A stretch of 64,000 nucleotides of DNA from Flavobacterium sp. (lineage in GTDB: Bacteria > Bacteroidota > Bacteroidia > Flavobacteriales > Flavobacteriaceae), in NCBI RefSeq assembly GCF_027484705.1, contig NZ_JAIXSL010000011.1, positions 124,001 to 188,000 of the forward strand, written 5' to 3'. Below are positions 51,099 to 60,300 of this stretch, piece after piece (position 1 is the first letter of the stretch; every line of letters begins with the position of its first letter). The notes under the pieces were generated by a model, which saw only the letters and a list, made by a program, of their open reading frames with translations, searched no databases and was not told the origin of the DNA. Made by a program: the position numbers and the translations under genes.

Positions 51099-53897
51099 AT
51101 GGAAAAGCCGAAACGCAATCGAATTTTAAAAGCATTGAAGATTACAGTAATTACATTTTGTACATTATTGCTCATGATGTTTTTGTTTCCCATCGTATTT
51201 CCTGGGAAAATTGCGCAGGAAGTCAAAACTTTTGCGAACCAAAAACTCGATGGAGAACTCAACTTTTCCGAAGCACAACTTTCGTTCTTCAATCATTTTC
51301 CGTCTTTAACCCTTACCTTAAAAGATTTCAAACTCAACGGTTCCGCACCGTATAAAAATGAGACTTTGATTTCCGCCAATGAAATTGCTTTCGGCATCAA
51401 CGTCAAAAGCCTGATTTTCGACAGCCAGGTCAAGATTGATAAAATTTTCCTTTCAAATGCTTTGATGAATGTTCGCGTCAACGAAAAAGGCGAAGCCAAT
51501 TACAACGTTTATGTTTCCGAAGACGAAAAGCCATCTGAAAGCAATTCCAACACGTCTTTGAAACTCGAGAAAATCGACATCCGCAACAGCCATTTGGTTT
51601 ATAACGATCAATCGACCAAGATTCTGATTGATGCCAAAGGATTCAATTATGTCGGCAAAGGCGATTTAGACCAATCGGTTTTTGATATTTACACAGAAGC
51701 CGAAATTGATTCGTTGAATTTCACTTACGACCAAAAAGCCTATTTGCTCAACAAGAAGATCAAAGCCGATCTGATTACCAAAATCAACACGACTTCGCTA
51801 GCTTTTGTGTTCCAACAAAACAACCTTAAAATCAACAAACTGCCTGTACAGTTTACCGGAAAATTCGATTTCCTTAAAAACGGCTACGACATGGATTTTA
51901 AAATAGATTCGCACGACAGCCGTCTTAACGATTTTTTTACCGCATTGCCGCCGGAATACGTAACATGGTTGGAGAAAACTAAAGTAAAAGGTAGCACAAG
52001 TCTGGCGTTGTCGCTCAAAGGCCAATACATAGCCTCACAACAGAAAAGCCCCGATTTGCAGTTCAACATGAAAATCCGCGACGGCCAGATTGAATATAAG
52101 AACGCACCGTTTCCCGTATCCAATATTTTCCTGAATTTTGACACCAAACTGCCCGGACTTAATCCGGATCGCGTTGAAGTAAAGCTTGATTCGCTGTTTT
52201 TCAATGTTGGCAAAGATTATCTCAAGGCCATCGTGAACTCGAAAGGATTGCAGAAACCGCAAGTCAACGCCAATGTTCAGGCTTCATTAGATTTAAAGAA
52301 ACTTGACCAAGCTTTCGGCTTCGAGAATATGACGCTTCAAGGTTTGTTAAAAATGAACGTCAAAGCCAACGGCACTTATGACAAAGCCAAATCGATATTT
52401 CCCGTGACCAAAGGAACAGTGAGTATGAAAGGCGTTACGATTCAAACGCAATACTATCCGCATCCGATCCAGAATATCAATCTTTTGGCGTCGATATCCA
52501 ATGGCAACGGAACGTTCAAAGAATCGAAACTCGTCATCAATCCGGCTTCGTTTGTGTTCGAAGGCAACCCTTTTTACCTCAAAGCGAGTTTTCAGGATTT
52601 TGACGATGTCGCTTATGATGTCAAAGCTAAAGGCACGGTTGATGTGGCGAAAGTCTACAAAGTGTTTGCGTTGCAAGGATTGAATGTTACGGGTTATGTG
52701 AAAGCTGACGTGGCTTTTCAAGGCAAACAAAGCGATGCAATGAAAGGCAATTACGCCAAACTGCACAACAGCGGGACACTCGAACTTAAGAAAATCAAAA
52801 CCACTTCTGAATATCTTCCGAAACCGTTTATGATCGATGAAGGTTTGTTTACGTTCAACCAGGACAAAATGAACTTCTCGAATTTCCTCGCCAGCTATGG
52901 CAAGTCGGATTTTAAGATGAGCGGTTATTTGCAGAATGTGATCAATTTTGTGTTGTCGGAAAAGGCGGTTTTGAAAGGGAAATTCAATCTGGTTTCAGAT
53001 TACATCAACGTAGATGAATTCATGTCGAATGTAGCGGCATCGCCAACTTCGTCAACAGCGCCAACAAGCGGAACGGCTTCAAAAACAACAGAAACAGGCG
53101 TAGTTATCATTCCTCCGAATTTCGATTTACAATTCATCGCCAACGCCGCCAAAGTTGATTTCAACGAACTCAACTTAAAAAATGCCAAAGGCGATTTATC
53201 GATTGCGCAAGGTAAAATGACGCTCAAAAATACCGGTTTCAACATCATCGATTGCCCGGTCAATATGGATATTGTTTACGGAAGCGAAACGCCAACGAAA
53301 GCTTTTTTTGATTTTAAAGTCAAAGCCGAGAATTTCGATATCAAGCGCGCTTATAACGAAATTAAAATGTTCCATGATATGGCTTCAGCCGCTGAAAGTG
53401 CCCAAGGAAAAGTGTCGCTCGATTATAAAGTCGGAGGCAAACTCGACGGCAATATGCAGCCGATTTATCCATCACTTGTGGGTGGCGGAACTTTATCGGT
53501 GAAAGAAGTCAAAATGAAAGGCTTCCGAATGTTCGGCGCCGTGAGTGATAAAACGCATACCAACGCCATCCGAAATCCTGATGTGACGAAAGTTGATATT
53601 AAGACCACCATTAAAAACAACATTATCACGATTGAACGGTTTAAATTCAAATTCGCTGGTTTCCGCCCAAGGATTGAAGGCACTACAAGTTTCGATGGCC
53701 AGCTCAACATCAAAATGCGTCTTGGATTGCCACCGTTGGGCATTATCGGAATTCCACTGACGGTGACCGGAACCAAAGATGCGCCGAAAGTGAAATTGGG
53801 CAAAAAAGGAGAAGACATCGAGGAAAAGGAATATACAGACACGCCTGCGCTGACAACTCCAGCTGCAACGCCAGAATCTGCTCCGGCAAAACCTTAG
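51099..53897 (+). CDS. AsmA family protein
   Basis: A 932-aa protein. A signal-anchor helix (I-T-V-I-T-F-C-T-L-L-L-M-M-F-L-F-P-I-V-F) is followed by a long repeating beta-sheet region with the AsmA N-terminal motif (Q-L-S-F-F-N-H-F-P-S-L-T-L-T-L-K-D-F). The C-terminal end carries a Thr/Ala/Pro-rich segment. AsmA-like proteins form hydrophobic grooves that bridge inner and outer membranes and are thought to move phospholipids. The precise role here is inferred from the family. The gene is followed by the inverted repeat array. Confidence 0.9.
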   Translation: MEKPKRNRILKALKITVITFCTLLLMMFLFPIVFPGKIAQEVKTFANQKLDGELNFSEAQLSFFNHFPSLTLTLKDFKLNGSAPYKNETLISANEIAFGINVKSLIFDSQVKIDKIFLSNALMNVRVNEKGEANYNVYVSEDEKPSESNSNTSLKLEKIDIRNSHLVYNDQSTKILIDAKGFNYVGKGDLDQSVFDIYTEAEIDSLNFTYDQKAYLLNKKIKADLITKINTTSLAFVFQQNNLKINKLPVQFTGKFDFLKNGYDMDFKIDSHDSRLNDFFTALPPEYVTWLEKTKVKGSTSLALSLKGQYIASQQKSPDLQFNMKIRDGQIEYKNAPFPVSNIFLNFDTKLPGLNPDRVEVKLDSLFFNVGKDYLKAIVNSKGLQKPQVNANVQASLDLKKLDQAFGFENMTLQGLLKMNVKANGTYDKAKSIFPVTKGTVSMKGVTIQTQYYPHPIQNINLLASISNGNGTFKESKLVINPASFVFEGNPFYLKASFQDFDDVAYDVKAKGTVDVAKVYKVFALQGLNVTGYVKADVAFQGKQSDAMKGNYAKLHNSGTLELKKIKTTSEYLPKPFMIDEGLFTFNQDKMNFSNFLASYGKSDFKMSGYLQNVINFVLSEKAVLKGKFNLVSDYINVDEFMSNVAASPTSSTAPTSGTASKTTETGVVIIPPNFDLQFIANAAKVDFNELNLKNAKGDLSIAQGKMTLKNTGFNIIDCPVNMDIVYGSETPTKAFFDFKVKAENFDIKRAYNEIKMFHDMASAAESAQGKVSLDYKVGGKLDGNMQPIYPSLVGGGTLSVKEVKMKGFRMFGAVSDKTHTNAIRNPDVTKVDIKTTIKNNIITIERFKFKFAGFRPRIEGTTSFDGQLNIKMRLGLPPLGIIGIPLTVTGTKDAPKVKLGKKGEDIEEKEYTDTPALTTPAATPESAPAKP

Positions 53898-53904
53898 ATT
53901 TTCA

Positions 53905-54018
53905 GACACGCTTCGCTTTGGACACGCCTGCGGCTTTAGACACGCTGCGCTTTAGACACGCTTCGCTTTGGACACGCTTCGCTTTGGACACGCTTCGCTT
54001 TGGACACGCTTCGCTTTT
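53905..54018 (+). repeat. tandem array of seven 16-18 bp units (forward arm)
   Basis: Units begin GACACG and carry cores in the order TTCG, CCTGCGG, TGCG, TTCG, TTCG, TTCG, TTCG. Examples: GACACGCTTCGCTTTG, GACACGCCTGCGGCTTTA, GACACGCTGCGCTTTA. There are no spacers between units, so this is not a CRISPR array. Each core is self-complementary. The forward arm starts 8 bp after the asmA stop. Confidence 0.92.
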
Positions 54019-54060
54019 GGATTATTAGACTTTAGAAATTTCTTGTTTTAAAATCGGATG

Positions 54061-54225
54061 CCTAGCCCTGATGGTAGTGGTTATCCTTTTGTGGAGTTGT
54101 TTACTTCGTCAGTTCGCTGCGCTCGTGTGCCGCAAAAGATTACCTCACTTGATTTTTATTTTTTAGCGGAGTTCGGTCAGTTCGCTTCGCTTGAGTTAAG
54201 CGTATAGCAGGTTCCCGGCTCCTGA
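54061..54225 (-). repeat. intergenic hairpin repeat family, copy 3 (expanded)
   Basis: On the minus strand it starts TCAGGAGC and ends CATCAGGGCTAGG like copy 1, but the middle is enlarged from about 80 to 165 bp. The added DNA carries the same cores as the flanking arrays, with AGTTCGCTGCGCTCGTG and AGTTCGCTTCGCTTGAG on the plus strand. The flanks AATCTTTTGCGGC and CACAAAAGGAT are kept, but the stem between them is interrupted. Confidence 0.85.
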
Positions 54226-54230
54226 ATAAT

Positions 54231-54322
54231 TAAAACCGCAAACGCGTCTAAAGCGCAGCGTGTCTAAAGCCGCAGGCGTGTCTTGAGCGCAGCGTGTCCA
54301 AAAGTCTCAAGCGAAGCGTGTC
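54231..54322 (-). repeat. inverted array of the same units (reverse arm)
   Basis: Read on the minus strand: GACACGCTTCGCTTGAG, a 7-bp gap, GACACGCTGCGCTCAA, GACACGCCTGCGGCTTTA, GACACGCTGCGCTTTA, then a decayed GACGCGTTTGCGGTTTTA. The third and fourth units are identical to units 2 and 3 of the forward arm and in the same order, so the two arms are true inverted copies around the expanded repeat copy 3. Confidence 0.9.
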
Positions 54323-54371
54323 TTTTTTCAAAGATTCATCCCTAAAAGTTTCCTTTTTACATTCAGACTTT

Positions 54372-54379
54372 TACCTTTG
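54372..54379 (+). promoter_or_regulatory. -7 promoter box for maeB
   Basis: TACCTTTG matches TAnnTTTG, 25 bp before the ATG at 54405. A TTTC, not TTG, lies near the -33 position. Confidence 0.5.
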
Positions 54380-54404
54380 CAAGTCGGAATTAAATCCAGC
54401 TACA

Positions 54405-56702
54405 ATGAACAAAAACAGTAAAAGAAGAGAAGCTTTATTATACCACGCCAAACCCACTCCGGGAAAAATTCAAGTCGTTCCCACCAAAAAATACGCTACC
54501 CAAAGGGATTTGTCTTTGGCTTATTCGCCGGGCGTTGCGGAGCCTTGTCTTGAAATCGCGAAGAACGTTGACAATGTCTATAAATATACCGCAAAAGGAA
54601 ACTTAGTTGCCGTAATTTCCAACGGAACTGCGGTTTTAGGTTTGGGTGATATCGGTGCTGAAGCATCAAAACCCGTGATGGAAGGCAAGGCTTTACTGTT
54701 CAAAATTTTCGCTGGCATCGATGTGTTTGACATCGAAATCGGAACCAAAGACGTAGACGCTTTCATAGAAACTGTAAAAAATATAGCGCCAACTTTCGGA
54801 GGCATCAACCTCGAAGACATCAAAGCGCCAGAATCGTTTGAAATCGAGCGCCGTCTTGTTGAGGAACTCAATATTCCCGTGATGCACGACGACCAACACG
54901 GAACTGCGATTATTTCTTCGGCTGCTTTGCTCAATGCTTTAGAGTTGGCCAATAAAAAAGCTGAAGATATCAAGATGGTCGTTTCAGGTGCCGGTTCAGC
55001 CGCTTTGGCTTGTGCTGATTTGTACGTATTGCTCGGGGTGAAACCTGAGAATATTTACATGTTCAACAGTAAAGGTTTGCTCACGAAAGACAATCCGGCA
55101 CTTTCTAAAATGCAGCTAAAATATGCGCGCGACGTCAAATCAATTTCACTAGAAGAAGCGCTTGTTGGTGCCGATTTGTTCCTTGGTTTGTCTTCCGGAA
55201 ATCTGTTGACGCCCAAAATGCTACTAGGCATGGCAGACAATCCGATAGTTTTTGCAATGGCCAATCCGGATCCCGAAATCGCATACGAATTGGCGATGGA
55301 TACGCGGAAAGACATTATCATGGCTACGGGAAGATCAGATCATCCGAACCAAGTCAATAATGTGTTGGGTTTCCCTTATATTTTCCGTGGTGCTTTAGAT
55401 GTGCGTGCGACCAAGATCAACGAAGCTATGAAAATGGCTGCCGTTCGTGCTTTGGCTGCGTTGGCAAAAGAAAGCGTGCCGGAACAGGTTAACATTGCTT
55501 ATGGTGAAACTAAACTGGTGTTCGGCAGGGAATACATCATCCCAAAACCTTTCGACCCGAGATTGATTACGACTGTGGCGCCGGCCGTGGCTAAAGCCGC
55601 TATGGATTCTGGTGTCGCGTTAAATCCGATTCAGGATTGGGAAGAATATAAAGAAGAATTATTAGAGCGTTTGGGTTCAGACAATAAAATGGTGAGGTTG
55701 CTTACGAACCGCGCCAAAACCGATCCTAAACGTATTGTTTTTGCAGAAGCCGACCATCTCGATGTGCTTAAAGCTGCGCAAATCGTGCTCGAAGAAGGTA
55801 TCGGATTTCCGATTTTGTTGGGTAATAAGGAGTTGATTCTCGAACTTAAAGAGGAACTTGGTTTTGAAACCGAAGTGCCGATTTACGACCCGAAAACTAA
55901 AGAAGAAGACCAACGAAGATTGCGTTATGCAGAATTGTACTGGAAAACCAGACAACGCCGCGGTATTTCCTTGCTCGATGCTCAAAAATGGATGCGCGAA
56001 CGCAATTATTTCGCTGCCATGATGGTCAATGAAGGCGAAGCGGACGCTTTGGTCACAGGATTTTCGAGAAGTTATCCATCGGTAGTGAAACCTATTATGC
56101 AACTTATTGGGAAAGCGCCGGGAATTTCTTTGATCGCTACGACAAATATGATGATGACCAACCGCGGGCCGATGTTTTTGTCTGATACGGCGATCAACCC
56201 TAATCCATCTTCGGATGATTTGGCGAAGATTGCTTTAATGACCGCCAAAACCGTCAGAATGTTTGGTATGGAACCAGTGATTGGGATGGTTTCGTTTTCC
56301 AATTTCGGCTCGTCTTCTGATACTAGCGCTTCAAAAGTGCGTGAGGCGGTAGCCTACCTTCATAATTATTATCCGGATTTAATTGTTGATGGTGAAATTC
56401 AGGCAGATTTTGCGTTGAATCCTGAAATGCTGCAAGCGAAATTTCCATTTTCTAAACTGGCCGGAAAGAAAGTCAATACGTTGATATTCCCTAATTTGGA
56501 GTCCGCGAACATTACCTATAAATTGCTAAAAGAGCTCTACAAAGTCGATTCTATCGGGCCAATTATGATGGGCATGGGCAAGCCGGTGCATATTTTCCAA
56601 TTGGGTGCCAGCGTAGAGGAAATGGTCAATATGGCGGCTGTGGCTGTCGTAGATGCTCAGGAAAAAATAAAAAGAGTCAAGAATTTAGAAATAAAATTTT
56701 AA
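54405..56702 (+). CDS. maeB: NADP-dependent malic enzyme with phosphotransacetylase-like domain
   Basis: A 765-aa MaeB-type protein. The malic N-domain has S-L-A-Y-S-P-G-V-A-E-P-C; metal and substrate residues occur in H-D-D-Q-H-G-T-A-I; the nucleotide fold has G-A-G-S-A-A-L-A-C-A-D-L. Residues ~430-765 form a phosphotransacetylase-like domain (F-A-E-A-D-H-L, M-M-V-N-E-G-E-A-D-A-L-V-T-G). It decarboxylates malate to pyruvate. The PTA-like part is thought to be regulatory in such fusions. The start at 54405 lies after the -7 box; the earlier in-frame ATG falls inside the inverted repeat array. Confidence 0.95.
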   Translation: MNKNSKRREALLYHAKPTPGKIQVVPTKKYATQRDLSLAYSPGVAEPCLEIAKNVDNVYKYTAKGNLVAVISNGTAVLGLGDIGAEASKPVMEGKALLFKIFAGIDVFDIEIGTKDVDAFIETVKNIAPTFGGINLEDIKAPESFEIERRLVEELNIPVMHDDQHGTAIISSAALLNALELANKKAEDIKMVVSGAGSAALACADLYVLLGVKPENIYMFNSKGLLTKDNPALSKMQLKYARDVKSISLEEALVGADLFLGLSSGNLLTPKMLLGMADNPIVFAMANPDPEIAYELAMDTRKDIIMATGRSDHPNQVNNVLGFPYIFRGALDVRATKINEAMKMAAVRALAALAKESVPEQVNIAYGETKLVFGREYIIPKPFDPRLITTVAPAVAKAAMDSGVALNPIQDWEEYKEELLERLGSDNKMVRLLTNRAKTDPKRIVFAEADHLDVLKAAQIVLEEGIGFPILLGNKELILELKEELGFETEVPIYDPKTKEEDQRRLRYAELYWKTRQRRGISLLDAQKWMRERNYFAAMMVNEGEADALVTGFSRSYPSVVKPIMQLIGKAPGISLIATTNMMMTNRGPMFLSDTAINPNPSSDDLAKIALMTAKTVRMFGMEPVIGMVSFSNFGSSSDTSASKVREAVAYLHNYYPDLIVDGEIQADFALNPEMLQAKFPFSKLAGKKVNTLIFPNLESANITYKLLKELYKVDSIGPIMMGMGKPVHIFQLGASVEEMVNMAAVAVVDAQEKIKRVKNLEIKF

Positions 56703-56741
56703 CACCTCAAGGCATAAACCCTCCCAATTAAAGTTTTTTGC

Positions 56742-56749
56742 TATATTTG
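56742..56749 (+). promoter_or_regulatory. -7 promoter box for ruvA-sprA
   Basis: TATATTTG, a full match to TAnnTTTG, 19 bp before the ruvA ATG. The expected TTG at 19 bp is absent. Confidence 0.5.
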
Positions 56750-56768
56750 GAACTACTTTACGACAATA

Positions 56769-57350
56769 ATGATAGCACATATTCAAGGAAAATTAGTAGA
56801 AAAAACACCCACAGAAGTGGTCATCGACTGCGGTGGTGTCGGATATCATATTAATATTTCTTTGCACACTTATTCGCTGCTTCCGCAAACTGATCATATC
56901 AAGCTGTTTACGCACCTCCAAATCAAAGAAGATGCGCACACTTTGTTTGGATTTGTCGAAAAATCAGAAAGAGAAATTTTCAAAATGTTATTGTCGGTTT
57001 CGGGAATCGGTGCCAGCATTGCAAGAACGATGTTGTCGTCGCTCGAACCTAAGCAAATCATTCAGGCCATTGCGGTGGGTGATGTAGCCACGGTGCAATC
57101 CATCAAAGGGATTGGCGCGAAAACAGCCCAACGGGCCATACTCGATCTCAAGGATAAAGTGTTAAAACTGTATGATTTGGATGAAGTTTCCATTTTGCAA
57201 AACAATACAAACAAGGATGAAGCGTTATCTGCTTTGGAAGTGCTGGGCTTTAACAAAAAATTAGCAGAAAAAGTAGTCGATAAGATTGTTGCCCACGATT
57301 CGGATGCTACGGTAGAATCAATTATTAAACAGGCTCTAAAAAATTTATAA
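56769..57350 (+). CDS. ruvA: Holliday junction DNA helicase subunit RuvA
   Basis: A 193-aa protein of the usual length. Domain I (1-~62) is an OB fold starting M-I-A-H-I-Q-G-K-L-V-E-K. Domain II has two helix-hairpin-helix motifs (V-S-G-I-G-A-S-I-A and I-K-G-I-G-A-K-T-A-Q-R). Domain III (~150-193) contacts RuvB. It binds Holliday junctions as a tetramer and loads RuvB. ruvB is not in this window. It ends 3 bp before the sprA TTG start, so the two probably share a transcript. Confidence 0.97.
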   Translation: MIAHIQGKLVEKTPTEVVIDCGGVGYHINISLHTYSLLPQTDHIKLFTHLQIKEDAHTLFGFVEKSEREIFKMLLSVSGIGASIARTMLSSLEPKQIIQAIAVGDVATVQSIKGIGAKTAQRAILDLKDKVLKLYDLDEVSILQNNTNKDEALSALEVLGFNKKLAEKVVDKIVAHDSDATVESIIKQALKNL

Positions 57351-57353
57351 TAC

Positions 57354-60300
57354 TTGAAAACACGATACTTTAAAAAAATACAACAGGTTCTCAAAATCAG
57401 TGTTTTTGCTTTGGTTTTCTTGGTGAACTATAATCTTCAGGCTCAGGTGGTTGAGGAGGTAGCGACCGACAGCATCAAGCCCGGATATTCAACGGGTACT
57501 TTCCAATTGCAAAACCCGCCAAGTGTTTTAGATGCTTATACTTATGACCCAGTAACTGATCGGTATGTGTATACCAACAGTGTCGATGGTTTTAATATTA
57601 ATTACCCGATTATCCTTACGCCAAAAGAATATGAAGCGTTGATGTTAAGAGAATCAATGCGCAAATATTTCAAGGAAAAATCCGATGCTATTGACGGAAA
57701 AAAAGCAGGAACCGAAGAAGCTAAGAAAAATTTATTGCCAAGATATTATATCAATTCGGGTTTCTTTTCCTCAATTTTCGGAAGCAATACCATTGATGTC
57801 AAGCCCACAGGTTCGGTAGAAGTTGATTTAGGCGTGCGCCATACCAAGCAAGACAATCCGGCTTTTTCCCCACAAAACAGATCGACTACCAATTTCGATT
57901 TCGATCAGAGAATCAGCATGAGTTTGATGGGAAAAGTAGGAACTCGACTCAAAGTGACTGCCAATTATGATACGGAATCAACATTCTCTTTCCAGAATCA
58001 AATCAAATTAGAGTATACGCCGGATGAAGACGACATCATCCAGAAAATAGAGGTTGGAAATGTAAGCCTTCCGCTGAGCAGTTCGTTGATTCGTGGTGCT
58101 CAAAGTTTGTTTGGGGTCAAAGCACAATTGCAGTTTGGTAAAACCACCATCACAGGAATATTCTCCGAACAAAAATCACAAACCAAAACCGTAACGGCAC
58201 AAGGCGGCGGAACCATTCAGGACTTTGATTTGTTCGGATTGGAGTATGACAATGACAGGCACTTTTTCCTATCACAATATTTCAGGAATAAATATGACTC
58301 AGCGCTAAAAAATTATCCGTTCATTGATAGCAGGGTTCAGATTACGCGTCTTGAAGTTTGGATCACAAACCGCCAGAACAGGGTGAATACGACTAACAAT
58401 AACCTGCGGAATATTGTCGCTTTACAGGATTTGGGTGAGGCAGAATCAACAGGTTTGCAAACCTCTGATGTGGTATCTTTAGGGACATTGCCATCAGGAT
58501 TTTTTAAGGTACCAGCCGATACGCCTGCAGACAATAAAAACAATTTATACGATCCGGGTCTGATTGATGACATACAGGGTGGCGCGGGTTATTTAAATCC
58601 CAATATCAGGGAAATTGCCACAGCAGGTTCAGGGTTTAATACTTTAACTCCGGGGCCGATTCAACAAGTGGAAGGGTTAGACTATTCCAAACTTGAAAAC
58701 GCCAGAAAATTAAATACCAACGAGTATACTTTCAATACCCAATTAGGATATCTTTCCTTACAGCAGCGATTGTCCAATGACGAAGTATTAGCGGTAGCTT
58801 ATCAGTATACTATTGGCGATCAGGTTTATCAGGTGGGTGAGTTTGGGAATGATGGGGTTGATGCCACACAACCTGGTTCGTTTGATCCGATTACAGGAGT
58901 GCCACAAACGATTACCACGCAGTCTTTGGTGTTGAAAATGCTGAAGAGTAACCTGACCAATACGGCAAAACCCATCTGGAATTTAATGATGAAAAACATC
59001 TACCAGATTCCGGGAGCCTTCCAGTTGGAGCAGCAGGATTTTAAATTCAATATCCTGTATTCCGATCCTTCACCAATCAATTATATTTCGCCGGTTGCGG
59101 GAACGCCTTTTCCTCCTAATGATCCTTCAAACCGAGATAATTGGGTAAATGATACCCCTTTGCTGAAAGTATTCAATGTTGATAAATTGAATTACAACAA
59201 CGACCCTCAAGCAGGCGGCGATGGGTTCTTCGATTTCATCCCAGGATTAACCGTTGACCCACAGAACGGAAGATTGATCTTCACTACAGTGGAGCCTTTT
59301 GGAAAATTAATTTTTGAAAAATTGAGAACCAGTCCACTTCAAAATTATAAAGGAGATCCGAACTCCCCAACGGATTATAATGCCAATCAGAAAAAATATG
59401 TATTCCGCAGCATGTATACCGGAACACAATCCTCAGCATTGCAGGATAGCGATAAGAACAAATACCAATTAAGAGGAAAATTCAAATCATCGGGCGGCGA
59501 CGGAATTCCTATCGGCGCATTTAATGTGCCTAAAGGTTCTGTAGTGGTGACAGCCGGAGGGCGTGTGTTGATTGAAGGAGTGGATTATAGCGTCAATTAC
59601 CAAGCGGGCCGCGTTCAGATTTTAGACCCTTCTTTACAAGCCTCCAACACGCCGATTCAGGTTTCTGTAGAAAACAATTCTACTTTTGGACAGCAAACCA
59701 GAAGGTTTATGGGTATTACGGTGGATCATAAAATATCCGAAAAATTCATTATTGGCGGTACGTTTTTAAAAATGACCGAAAGACCATTAACTCAAAAATC
59801 GAGTTTCGGACAAGAATCAGTAAACAATACAATTTTCGGATTGAACACCACTTTTTCTACAGAAGTTCCGTTTTTCACACGAATGGTGAATAAATTACCG
59901 TTCATTGATACTGACGTTCCGTCTAACATTTCGTTTAGAGGGGAAATTGCTTTCCTGAAACCGGATACGCCAAAAGCGGATCAGTTTGATGGAGAATCCA
60001 CGATTTATGTCGATGATTTTGAAGGCACCCAAACCAATATCGATTTGCGTTCTCCATTGTCATGGGCTTTGGCTTCAACACCTCTTGTAGACACGGATGT
60101 ACAATCAACGGGAGATCATCCTGAAACACCTAGCCCTTATAATTTCAATGGCGATTTGACCACTCTTGAATATGGGGCCAAAAGAGCCAAGCTGAGCTGG
60201 TATACAATTGATCCTGTTATTTATACTAAGCCAGGTGGTATTTCTACGGATGATATTTCACTAAACAAAACCAGAAGGATTTTTATCGATGAATTGTATC

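Noticed and set aside
53905..54018. CRISPR-like array
   Set aside because: The units follow each other without spacers and carry variant cores, and no cas genes are present. It is a tandem repeat.
58337..58573. Short minus-strand ORFs within sprA
   Set aside because: All are antisense to the long sprA frame with no family signal.
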